DNA of 44,131 nucleotides from positions 1 to 44,131 of IMG/VR virus record IMGVR_UViG_3300036790_000794; one strand, written 5' to 3'. Both the position numbers and the translations under genes were made by a program. The notes under the pieces were generated by a model. The model saw only the letters and a list, made by a program, of their open reading frames with translations, was not told the DNA's origin and ran no database searches. The DNA is from a virus. The stretch's first letter is position 1. The number at the start of each line of letters is the position of its first letter. Of the stretch, positions 15,005 through 22,907 are shown one piece after another.

Positions 15005-15337
15005 ATGATGGCAAGCCTGATCAACATGGAAACCACGCCGGCGGAGGCGAAGGAATACACGCAGCCTTCGGTGGCGGATGCGCCGAAGTATCCGTGGGGG
15101 CTTTGCATCACCCTCAATGACGACTCTCTGGACAAGCTGGGCGTGAAGACGCTGCCTGCGGTTGGCACCGAGGTAACGATTGTCGCGAAGGCGACCGTGA
15201 GCCGGACCAGTGAGAACGCAACCGAGGGCAACGGGAACTGCGCCACCATGGACCTGCAGATTACCGATATGCAGATCGATGGGCTGGAGGCGGATCTGTT
15301 TGGGCGCGCGGCCGACATGCTGTACGGGAAAAAATGA
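15005..15337 (+). CDS. Capsid staple-like protein
   Basis: 110 residues; two ATGs (15005 and 15008) follow GGAGGG very closely, so the start could be a few codons later. The motif order (SLINMETTPAEAKEY, SEAP-like APKYPWGLCITLNDDSLDKLG, then beta strands VGTEVTIVAKATVSR and SLQITDM-like MDLQITDMQI) matches small proteins annotated as capsid staple in podovirus prophages. They lock capsomers on the head surface. Position between portal and scaffold agrees. Confidence 0.75.
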   Translation: MMASLINMETTPAEAKEYTQPSVADAPKYPWGLCITLNDDSLDKLGVKTLPAVGTEVTIVAKATVSRTSENATEGNGNCATMDLQITDMQIDGLEADLFGRAADMLYGKK

Positions 15338-15672
15338 GGAGCTACGACCCGATTGACCTGCCCGGGCAGCAGGACGACAAGCGCGAAGCGGATGCGCGGA
15401 AGCGCGTGGCCCGCGAGGCGGAGATCGCGGATGTGAAGTGGCTGATGAGCTCACCGCGCGGCCGGCGCGTGATGTGGCGGCTGATTGAGCTTTCGGGGCC
15501 GTTCCGGCTTTCTTTCGACACGAACGCCATGAAGATGGCCTTCAACGAAGGGAACAGGAACCTGGGAAACCAGTTATTCAACGAGGTTATGACGCTGTGC
15601 CCGGAGATGTATCCGGTGATGGTGAAGGAGCAAAAAGATGGCAGAGACGGCAACGGCAAACAATCCAACTGA
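15334..15672 (+). CDS. Bbp19-like phage protein
   Basis: 112 residues, ATGA overlap. The sequence DVKWLMSSPRGRRVMWRLIE, then LSFDTNAMKMAFNEGNRNLG and LCPEMYPVMVKEQ, fits the Bbp19 domain of Bordetella phage BPP-1 and many podovirus-like prophages. The role is in head or DNA packaging, not established in detail. Its 3' end overlaps the scaffold gene by 35 nt in another frame. Confidence 0.8.
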   Translation: MRSYDPIDLPGQQDDKREADARKRVAREAEIADVKWLMSSPRGRRVMWRLIELSGPFRLSFDTNAMKMAFNEGNRNLGNQLFNEVMTLCPEMYPVMVKEQKDGRDGNGKQSN

Positions 15673-16294
15673 AGCCAGCGCCTCTTCAGAGGCGCCCGCA
15701 ACATTGCTGGCAACGGCCAGCGACGGCGCGGGCAAAACACAGCAGACGCAGACTACGGAGACTCCAGCAGCGCCCGCTGCTGAGACACCTGCGAGGGAAA
15801 CCCTGAAGACGGAATCGACCGAGGCCCCCGTTGTGCCGGAGAAGTACACCTTCACGGCTCCGGAGGGTTCGGAGTACGATCCCGAGATCCTGGAATCCTT
15901 CAGCGGCGCGGCGAAAGAGGCCGGACTGACGCAGGATGCGGCGCAGAAGCTGATCGAGAAGATGGCGCCCGCGCTTGCGGCTCGCCAGGTCGATCAGGTG
16001 CAGGCGATCCATCAGGAATGGCGCGACGCGTCGAGCGTTGATAAGGAATTCGGCGGCGACAAGCTGCTCGAAAACCTCGCCGTAGCGCGCAAGGCGCGCG
16101 ACGCCTTTGGAACGCCTGAGCTGCACAAGCTGCTGGAAGACACTGGCCTGGGGAATCATCCGGAGGTTCTCCGGTTCATGTTCCGGGCTGGCAAGGCGAT
16201 CAGCGAGGACGGGTTTGTGGGCGGCCGAACCGGCTCGGGTGTGCCGGTGAATGCTGCAAGCGTCCTCTATGACAAGACACCCGCGAAAGGATAA
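15638..16294 (+). CDS. Scaffold / capsid assembly protein
   Basis: 218 residues. The first 65 residues are a low-complexity Ala/Thr/Glu/Pro-rich segment. This is followed by VVPEKYTFTAPEGSEYDPEILESF, a motif of phage scaffold proteins, then a long helical region (LIEKMAPALAARQVDQVQAI) and a C-terminal KLLEDTGLGNHPEVLRFMFRAG segment that binds the coat. Position just before the major capsid gene supports the call. It is expected to guide procapsid assembly and then leave. Confidence 0.85.
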   Translation: MAETATANNPTEASASSEAPATLLATASDGAGKTQQTQTTETPAAPAAETPARETLKTESTEAPVVPEKYTFTAPEGSEYDPEILESFSGAAKEAGLTQDAAQKLIEKMAPALAARQVDQVQAIHQEWRDASSVDKEFGGDKLLENLAVARKARDAFGTPELHKLLEDTGLGNHPEVLRFMFRAGKAISEDGFVGGRTGSGVPVNAASVLYDKTPAKG

Positions 16295-16300
16295 ACGGAT

Positions 16301-17368
16301 ATGGCTTTACTTCCCGCTGTTTCAGGGCATAACACCCTGATCGATATTGCAAAATCGTTTGGCCCGGACGGAAAGGTCGCGATCCTGGCCGAGCTCCTGA
16401 ACCAATCGAACGAGATCATCCAGTACCTGCCGTTCATTGAAGGCAACCTGCCGACGGGACACAAGGGCTCGGTGCGCGCAGGATTGCCGACGGTGGCGCT
16501 GCGCCGGTTCTACAAAGGCGTTCCGCCGTCAAAGTCGGGCCGCGACACGGTGGAAGATATCTGCGCGATGCTCGAAGGGCGCAACGAAATCGACAAGGAC
16601 ATCGCCGAGCTGAACGGCAACACGGCGGCATTCCGGATGTCGGAGGGTTTGGCCTTTACCGAGGCGATGAATCAGACCTTCGCGCAGCAGATGATGTATG
16701 GCAACACGGCGACGAACAAAGACGGCGTTCTTGGCCTGACGCCGCGGTACAACGCGATCAGCGGCGCGACGAATGGCGCGAACGTACTGAGCGCGGGCGC
16801 CTCGGGCTCGGACAACACCTCGGTGTGGCTGCTCGTTCCGGGCGAGAACACGGTGACCGGCATCTATCCGAAGGCATCGAAGGCCGGCCTTGAGCAGGAA
16901 GACCTGGGCGTGATCGATGCCTTCGATTCCAGCAACAACCGGTATCGCGCGTATGCCGAGCGGTGGACCTGGAAGTTTGGTCTGCACGTGAAGGACTGGC
17001 GCTACGCGGTGCGCATCGCCAACATCGACGTGAGCGATCTGATCGGCCAGACCGGAACGCAGGCGCTGACGGCCGCGACCTGGCTGCCGGTGATGATGAT
17101 GCGGGCGTTCCAGCGCATTCCGTGGCAGGGAAATGGCCCGGCGTTCTTCCTCGCCAACCGCACAGTGAAAGAGATGCTTTCTGTGGCCGCGGTGATGAAG
17201 ACGTTCTACGGCTTGACCATCGAGCAGTCGGGCAACCAGTTCGGCAAGGTGGGACCGGGCAGCACGGCCGGCACGGGCACGGGCGGCACGGGCGGCCGGC
17301 TGGCTTTCTTCGGAACTCCGGTGCTGACCGTGGACCAGATCCTTCTGACCGAGTCGGTAGTCAGCTAA
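16301..17368 (+). CDS. Major capsid protein
   Basis: 355 residues, HK97-like coat of the podovirus BPP-1/P22-like group. It begins MALLPAVSGHNTLIDIAKSF and has the typical SNEIIQYLPFIEGN, PTGHKGSVRAGLP, RRFYKGVPPSKS and FRMSEGLAFTEAMNQTFAQQ motifs, a beta-rich P-domain (WTWKFGLHVKDWRYAVRI), and the C-terminal GRLAFFGTPVLTVDQI. The Gly/Thr-rich loop at about 320 is a flexible insertion. No decorating fusion is seen. Confidence 0.93.
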   Translation: MALLPAVSGHNTLIDIAKSFGPDGKVAILAELLNQSNEIIQYLPFIEGNLPTGHKGSVRAGLPTVALRRFYKGVPPSKSGRDTVEDICAMLEGRNEIDKDIAELNGNTAAFRMSEGLAFTEAMNQTFAQQMMYGNTATNKDGVLGLTPRYNAISGATNGANVLSAGASGSDNTSVWLLVPGENTVTGIYPKASKAGLEQEDLGVIDAFDSSNNRYRAYAERWTWKFGLHVKDWRYAVRIANIDVSDLIGQTGTQALTAATWLPVMMMRAFQRIPWQGNGPAFFLANRTVKEMLSVAAVMKTFYGLTIEQSGNQFGKVGPGSTAGTGTGGTGGRLAFFGTPVLTVDQILLTESVVS

Positions 17369-17443
17369 CGCGATCGGGCAAATCTTGTAACGCAAGCAAC
17401 CTTGATGCGGGCGTCTGTTGACGGCCCAGGAAGCGAGAATGCG

Positions 17444-17884
17444 ATGGGAATGATTGATTCAGAACTTGTACTTGCCGAGGCGCAGGCGGTTACGGCTACC
17501 GGCGATACCGGCAGCACGAACACCTACGACACCGGCAACGCTCAACTGGGAGACGCCGGCCAGACGGGCGAAAACCTGTGGGCTAACGTGGTGTGCAGCA
17601 CGACGGCAACGTCGGGCGGTGGTGCAACGATCGCTGGGGTGCTGCAGAGCTCGACGGACGACGCGACGTGGGTGGACGCGGTTGCCGGACCGGCGATTGC
17701 GGTGGCCAGCGTTACGGCGGGAACGGTGCTGCTGCAGGTGCAGCCGCCTCCGGGAATGTCGCGTTACTGGCGTACGGTCATCCGCGTTGGCACGGCAGTC
17801 CTCACGGCCGGCGCGTTCGATTCGTACATCTCGAACACGATCCAGCGGAACGTGGCGCGGCCCTCGGGCTTCGTGGTCGAGTAA
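17444..17884 (+). CDS. Bbp16-like capsid cement protein
   Basis: 146 residues from ATG 17444. The pattern IDSELVLAEAQAVTATGDT, a beta-sandwich with WANVVCSTTATSGGGA, GVLQSSTDDATW, and the Arg/Tyr strand GMSRYWRTVIRVG matches the Bbp16 family, small proteins that decorate and stabilise the capsid of BPP-1-like podoviruses. Position directly after the capsid gene agrees. Confidence 0.75.
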   Translation: MGMIDSELVLAEAQAVTATGDTGSTNTYDTGNAQLGDAGQTGENLWANVVCSTTATSGGGATIAGVLQSSTDDATWVDAVAGPAIAVASVTAGTVLLQVQPPPGMSRYWRTVIRVGTAVLTAGAFDSYISNTIQRNVARPSGFVVE

Positions 17885-17892
17885 CCGAAAAC

Positions 17893-17920
17893 GGCTGTTG
17901 GCTGTCAGCTATCAGCTCAA
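17893..17920 (+). repeat. 7-bp tandem repeat, 4 units (AGCTATC type)
   Basis: GGCTGTT, GGCTGTC, AGCTATC, AGCTCAA: 28 nt just after the cement protein stop. TCAG at 17905 and 17912 keeps the 7-nt phase shared with the other arrays. Confidence 0.7.
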
Positions 17921-17980
17921 GACAATAACGTGTCTGCGGGGATCGTGAGATCTCCGCGGACGGAATGCGAGGAACCGAAG

Positions 17981-18259
17981 ATGGAAGTCAGGGCACTCAG
18001 GGATCATTTTCACGAAGGCGAACTTCGCAAGGAAGACGAGAAGTTCGAATACAACGGCCGGGCGCATCGGCATATTGAGCCGGTGGACCCGAAGCACAAG
18101 AAGGCATTTGAAGAGGATCTGAAAAAGGTTACGGCCGAGCAGGCGAAAAAGAAGGCCGACAATCTTGCAAAGGCGACGCCGGCAACGCTGGCTCCGCCGG
18201 CGGCAGCTGCTGCCGTTGCGGAACCTCCGGCGCCTCCAGATCCTCCCCAGACAGACTAG
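17981..18259 (+). CDS. Small Ala/Pro-rich phage protein
   Basis: 92 residues from ATG 17981 with GAGGAA upstream; a longer in-frame GTG start at 17930 is less likely. The N-terminal 45 residues (MEVRALRDHFHEGELRKEDEKFEYNGRAHRH) form a conserved-looking acidic/basic unit. A Lys-rich helix follows, then a Pro/Ala tail ending PPDPPQTD. It is the last gene before the terminator, so it closes the head operon. Function unknown. Confidence 0.6.
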   Translation: MEVRALRDHFHEGELRKEDEKFEYNGRAHRHIEPVDPKHKKAFEEDLKKVTAEQAKKKADNLAKATPATLAPPAAAAAVAEPPAPPDPPQTD

Positions 18260-18276
18260 TTCCACGGGCAACGTGA

Positions 18277-18308
18277 AGGCCCGGGAAAGCTTTCTCGGGC
18301 CTATTTTT
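18277..18308 (+). terminator. Intrinsic terminator after head operon
   Basis: AGGCCCGGGAAAG (18277-18289) pairs with CTTTCTCGGGCCT (18290-18302), a near-perfect 13-bp stem with almost no loop, followed by ATTTTT (18303-18308). It separates the head genes from the tail genes. Tail transcription must read through or start anew beyond it; the start of the next gene is only 15 nt away. Confidence 0.85.
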
Positions 18309-18322
18309 CTGCGAGGGCGCGC

Positions 18323-19060
18323 ATGAGTGAAGTGACGATCTGCAACCTGGCGCTGAGTCATATCGGCGATACGGCTACGGTGATGAGCATCAAGCCGCCG
18401 GACTCGTCGGTGCAGGCGCAGCTCTGCGCACGCTTCTACTACGTGGCGCGCAATGCGGTGCTGGAGATGGCAGCGTGGGGGTTTGCGACGAGGCGCGTGA
18501 AGCTGGCGGAACTGTGGGGGCCGCATTGCAACTGGGACGATCCGGCGTGCGCCGCGCTTCCGGGGTACTGGCATCACCACACGTGGCGCTTCGGCTACGC
18601 GCTACCGAGCGCGGTGATCAATGCGCTGGCGGTGCAGCAGAAGGACGCGCCGGACGACTACGAGGCGTTTTTCGGGCCGGTCGAAAAGGATTATTTTCCG
18701 CCGTATCCGCAGGGCTACCTGCCGGTGCCCGGCGCGCCTTTGATGGTGCCCCAGCCGTTTCAGATCGAGGCGCTGGAGAACGGGAACCAGGTGGTGCTGA
18801 CGAACGTGCCGGATGCGGTGCTGCGGTATACGACGGTGGTTGACGATACGTCGAAGTTCAGCCCGCTGTTCATGCTGACGCTGAGCCACCTGCTTGCTTC
18901 GATGCTGGCAGGGCCGATCATCAAGGGCGATGCGGGGGGCGCGGCGGCAGCGCAGCAGCTGGAGATGTTCAACGCGATCAAGGGGCAGGCTGCGGCGAGC
19001 GATGCGAATCAGCGCAAGACGCGGGTTGAGCCTGCTGTTAGCTGGATACGGGGACGCTGA
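18323..19060 (+). CDS. Tail tubular protein A-like (gp11-type) adaptor
   Basis: 245 residues. The N-terminus SEVTICNLALSHIGD is characteristic of T7 gp11-like and related podovirus head-tail adaptor proteins, followed by FYYVARNAVLEMAAWGFATRR, a Trp/His-rich region, and the C-terminal HLLASMLAGPIIKGD and AIKGQAAASDANQR. It forms the ring below the portal. No truncation visible. Confidence 0.85.
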   Translation: MSEVTICNLALSHIGDTATVMSIKPPDSSVQAQLCARFYYVARNAVLEMAAWGFATRRVKLAELWGPHCNWDDPACAALPGYWHHHTWRFGYALPSAVINALAVQQKDAPDDYEAFFGPVEKDYFPPYPQGYLPVPGAPLMVPQPFQIEALENGNQVVLTNVPDAVLRYTTVVDDTSKFSPLFMLTLSHLLASMLAGPIIKGDAGGAAAAQQLEMFNAIKGQAAASDANQRKTRVEPAVSWIRGR

Positions 19061-22000
19061 TGCCGAGCATGCGCACGTATTACCGGAGCTTCGCGGGCGG
19101 CGAGCTCTCGCCGGAGATGTACGGGCGTATCGACGACGCCAAGTTTCAGTCGGGCGCGGCGAAGGTGCAGAACTTTGTGATCACGCCGACGGGGACGGCG
19201 AAGAACCGGGCCGGCTTTGCTTTTGTGAAGGCGACCAAGAACAACGGGCCAGCGCGGCTGATCGGGTTCACCTACAGCCTGAATCAGACGATGGTGATCG
19301 AGCTGGGCAACGGCTACGCGCGGTTTCACACGCAGGGAGCGACGCTGCAATACAATGTTTCGCAGCGCGAGTACATTCCGCAGAGTGCGGTGACTTTTTC
19401 GGTTGCCAACCCTACGGTTGTGACCTGGACGGCAAACCAGCTGCTGCAGGGCGATCTGATCAGTTTCGGCACGGTGGCGCATGGGGACCGCGTGCCGACG
19501 GGGATTGATCCGAACGTCTTCTACTCGGTGCAGTTTCTCGCCGCAAACACATTCGAGATTAAGGATCCTACGACCGGGAATCTTGTTGCGGTGACGGATG
19601 CAGGCGCGGGAACGATCTACGCAATCAAGGAATATGTGCCGGGCGAGCTGTGCAGCTATAGCGGGTCATTCTATTACTGCTTCGCGGAGTTTGCCGAGAC
19701 TCCGTCGATCCCTTCGAACCCCTCTGCACAGCCAGCGAACTTTTCTCTGCTGCCGTCTGACCTCACCTACGAGATCCCGACGCCGTACCAGGCGGCGGAC
19801 CTGTTCGGCATCCACTATGCGCAGAGCGCGGACGTGATGACGCTGGTGCACCCGAACTATCCGCCTGCCGAGCTGAGCCGGCTGGGCGCGACGGAGTGGG
19901 TGCTGTCGACGATTGACTTCGGGCCGCCGCTGAGCACGCCGCAGAGTGTGGCAGTCGCGGCGTCTCCGGGGTTCCTGGCGCAGATTGCGAGCATCACGAC
20001 GGCCGATCCGGCGCTGATTACGACGGTATCGAATCACACGCTGGCGCTGGGGGACGGCATCTATATCGCCAACCTGACGGCGACGATCGGCGGCTCGCCG
20101 ACGGTGATGGACGGCTTCTACATGGTCGACAGCGTGCCGGTTGACGGGGACGGCAACCTGATCAACGATGAGCTGACTGTGATGGACTACAGCGGCAACG
20201 TGCTCGATTCTTCAGGGTGGTCGAGCTACGCGGCTACGGACCCATCGCTGCCGATCACGATTCAGTACGGGACGAAGATCTTCAACATTACAAGTTTTTA
20301 TGAAGTGCAGGCGATCGCCTCCGATGGCGTGACGACGAGCGCGCTGAGCAGCTCGGGCGCGAACGTGCTGAACAATCTCGACGTGCCGGGAAGCTACAAC
20401 ACAATCACCTGGGCCGCGGTTCCGAATGCGCAGAGTTACAACGTCTACAAGCAGCTCAATGGACTGTGGGGCTACATCGGGAACACCCAGGCGCTGACCT
20501 TTGCGGACAACAATATTGCGCCGGACATGAGCATCACACCGGGGACGCCGGACGCGGTGTTTTCGGGCGCGGGCAATTATCCGGGCGCGGTGTGCTATTT
20601 CCAGCAGCGGCGGTGCTTTGGCGGAACGACCAACGCGCCGAACAACGCATGGATGTCGAACTCGGGCACGGAGAGCATGTTCAGCTACTCGCTTCCGTCG
20701 CTGGATACGGACCGCGTGGCCTTCCGCGTGGCCGCGCTGCAGGCGGACGTGATCCAGCACATGGTTCCGATGCTGCAGCTGATCATGCTGACCAGCGAGA
20801 GCGAGTTTGCGGTGGTTCCGGTGAACTCGCAGGCGATCACGCCGACGTCGGTGTCGGTCGATCCGCAGAGCTATATCGGGGCGTCGGGTGTGCAGCCGAC
20901 GATCATCAATACGACGATGGTCTACGCGGCGGCGCGCGGCGGCCACGTGCGCGAGATGGGCTACGCCTGGACGGTGAACGGCTACATGACGGGCGATCTG
21001 AGCCTGCGTGCGGCGCACCTGTTCGACACGCTGACCATCGTGGATCAGGCTTACTCGAAGTCGCCGTGGCCGATTGTGTGGTTCGTGTCGAGCAGCGGGC
21101 AGCTTCTGGGTCTGACTTACATTCCCGAGGAGCAGCTCGGCGCGTGGCATGAGCACGTGACGGAGGGAACCTTCCAGAGCATTGCCTGCGTCGCGGAAGG
21201 GACTGAGGACGTGCTCTACGCCGTGATTACACGGATCATCGACGGGCAGACGGTGAATTATGTCGAGCGGATGCAGTCGCGGTTCTTCACGGAGCTTGCG
21301 GATGCGTTCTTCGTAGATGCGGGCTCGACTTTCGATGCGCAGGATGGCGTGACGGCGGATACGACGGTGACTCTCTCGCCGACTACGCGGCCCGGGCCGG
21401 GCGGCGGAGTTACCGATTGGTTTGACGTGGGCATCGCGTCATCGAAGTCGATCTTTGTTTATCCGACGCAGAGCGACGTGGGCAGCCTGATTATTGTGCA
21501 GGACTCGAGCGGCAACAAATACCGCATACGCATCCTGTCGACGAGCTCGACGGAAGAGGCCAGCGGGCTGGTGCTGGATGTGTTGCCGGTTGAGTTCACC
21601 GGGCCGGCAACGCATCCGCCGATCAGTGCGTGGGAGTGGGCGCGCCTGACGATCAGCGGGTTGACGTGGCTGGAAGGGGCGATGGTTGCGGTGCTGGCGG
21701 ACGGCGCCGTGCAATCGCCGAAGACGGTGACGGGCGGCGCGATCACGTTGGATCAGCCGGCGACGATTGCGCAGATCGGGCTGCCCTACACGTGCGACCT
21801 GGAGACGCTGCCGGCGGTGCTGCAGCTCGACGGGTACGGCCAGGGGCGCATGAAGAACATCAACCGGGCGTGGGTAAAGGTGTACCAATCGAGCGGCATC
21901 TTTGTGGGCCCGGATTGCGACCATCTGACCGAGATCAAGACGCGGACGACGGAGCCTTATGGCTCGCCGCCGGCACTCAAGAGCACGGAGCTGATGGTGC

Positions 22001-22107
22001 TGACAACGCCGAGCTGGCAGACTTCAGGGCAGACGTTGATCCGGCAGCAGGAGCCGCTGCCGCTGGATGTGGTGGGGTTGACGCTGGAGGTGGTGATCGG
22101 TGGCTAG
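19060..22107 (+). CDS. Tail tubular protein B-like (tail nozzle) protein
   Basis: 1015 residues, ATG shared with the upstream stop. The opening TYYRSFAGGELSPEMYGRIDDAKFQSG and VQNFVITPTGTAKNRAGF is the hallmark of podovirus nozzle proteins. Residues about 410-490 form an inserted fibronectin-III-like domain (TWAAVPNAQSYNVYKQ), then the conserved CYFQQRRCFGGT, SMFSYSLPSLDTD and TSESEFAV. The C-terminal part is beta-rich. It makes the distal tail tube and holds the fibres. Intact. Confidence 0.9.
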   Translation: MPSMRTYYRSFAGGELSPEMYGRIDDAKFQSGAAKVQNFVITPTGTAKNRAGFAFVKATKNNGPARLIGFTYSLNQTMVIELGNGYARFHTQGATLQYNVSQREYIPQSAVTFSVANPTVVTWTANQLLQGDLISFGTVAHGDRVPTGIDPNVFYSVQFLAANTFEIKDPTTGNLVAVTDAGAGTIYAIKEYVPGELCSYSGSFYYCFAEFAETPSIPSNPSAQPANFSLLPSDLTYEIPTPYQAADLFGIHYAQSADVMTLVHPNYPPAELSRLGATEWVLSTIDFGPPLSTPQSVAVAASPGFLAQIASITTADPALITTVSNHTLALGDGIYIANLTATIGGSPTVMDGFYMVDSVPVDGDGNLINDELTVMDYSGNVLDSSGWSSYAATDPSLPITIQYGTKIFNITSFYEVQAIASDGVTTSALSSSGANVLNNLDVPGSYNTITWAAVPNAQSYNVYKQLNGLWGYIGNTQALTFADNNIAPDMSITPGTPDAVFSGAGNYPGAVCYFQQRRCFGGTTNAPNNAWMSNSGTESMFSYSLPSLDTDRVAFRVAALQADVIQHMVPMLQLIMLTSESEFAVVPVNSQAITPTSVSVDPQSYIGASGVQPTIINTTMVYAAARGGHVREMGYAWTVNGYMTGDLSLRAAHLFDTLTIVDQAYSKSPWPIVWFVSSSGQLLGLTYIPEEQLGAWHEHVTEGTFQSIACVAEGTEDVLYAVITRIIDGQTVNYVERMQSRFFTELADAFFVDAGSTFDAQDGVTADTTVTLSPTTRPGPGGGVTDWFDVGIASSKSIFVYPTQSDVGSLIIVQDSSGNKYRIRILSTSSTEEASGLVLDVLPVEFTGPATHPPISAWEWARLTISGLTWLEGAMVAVLADGAVQSPKTVTGGAITLDQPATIAQIGLPYTCDLETLPAVLQLDGYGQGRMKNINRAWVKVYQSSGIFVGPDCDHLTEIKTRTTEPYGSPPALKSTELMVLTTPSWQTSGQTLIRQQEPLPLDVVGLTLEVVIGG

Positions 22108-22903
22108 CGCTCTCTTCACGATCCCTTTCATCTCAGACGGCAGCGACGTGACGGACGGCTTTGCCGGGCCGACTTCGGGATCTGGATCCGGACCGAATTT
22201 CCTGACGTCGAGCTGGGACTCGATCCAGAACTGGTTTACGGGCGGCAACGCCAACACAAGCGGCATGTCGCCCGTGATGGCGCAGACGGCGAAGACGGGG
22301 CAGTCGCTGAAGAATGTCGGGCTGCTGACGACGGTGCTGGGCGGCGTGAGCTCGGCGATCGGGTCGTTTTATGCCGCGCAGACGGCGCAGTATCAGGAGA
22401 AGTCGCAGGCCTCGGGGTTCGCTTTCCAGAGCGACATGGCGGCGATCAATTCGAGCCGCGCGGAGATGACGGCCGAGTCGATCGAGGAGGCTGGGAAGAA
22501 CCAGGTTGCGAACTACACGATGCAGGAGGGCCAGCAGAAGGCTGGGGCGACGGCTTCGATGGCGGCGCGCGGCATTGCGCTGGGCCAAGGCAGCGCGGCG
22601 GATGTGGCCGCGAGCATGGATGTGGAGAAGAGCCTGAATGTGCTGGCCATCAACTCAAACACCACGCGGCAGGCCTGGGCGGCGCGGGAGCAGGGAACGA
22701 ATTACGCGAATCAAAGTCTGCTGGACCGTACGAGTTCCGTGAATGCGTTGCGCGGGGCGAACACGATCAGCCCGTTTGGCAACACGGTGAACAGCCTGCT
22801 TGGCTCGGCTACGCAGATTGCCGGGCGATGGGATTACAACCGCTGGCTGCAGATGCGGCAGGCGCAGGGCGCGCCGGCTCCGCAGGTCGGGATAGGAAGC
22901 TGA
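22100..22903 (+). CDS. Internal virion / ejection protein (gp14-like)
   Basis: 267 residues, GTG start 8 nt inside the previous gene. A Gly/Ser-rich N-terminus is followed by an amphipathic hydrophobic segment (VGLLTTVLGGVSSAIGSFYAA) that could insert in the outer membrane after ejection, and a long Gln/Ala/Ser helix region with SMAARGIALGQGSAADVAASMDV. Its order after the nozzle and before two larger proteins matches T7 gp14-gp15-gp16 organisation. The identity is by position and composition. Confidence 0.75.
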   Translation: MASALFTIPFISDGSDVTDGFAGPTSGSGSGPNFLTSSWDSIQNWFTGGNANTSGMSPVMAQTAKTGQSLKNVGLLTTVLGGVSSAIGSFYAAQTAQYQEKSQASGFAFQSDMAAINSSRAEMTAESIEEAGKNQVANYTMQEGQQKAGATASMAARGIALGQGSAADVAASMDVEKSLNVLAINSNTTRQAWAAREQGTNYANQSLLDRTSSVNALRGANTISPFGNTVNSLLGSATQIAGRWDYNRWLQMRQAQGAPAPQVGIGS

Positions 22904-22907
22904 CGAG

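Noticed and set aside
20212-21156. 314-codon antisense ORF in the nozzle gene
   Set aside because: Shadow frame of a strongly supported virion gene.
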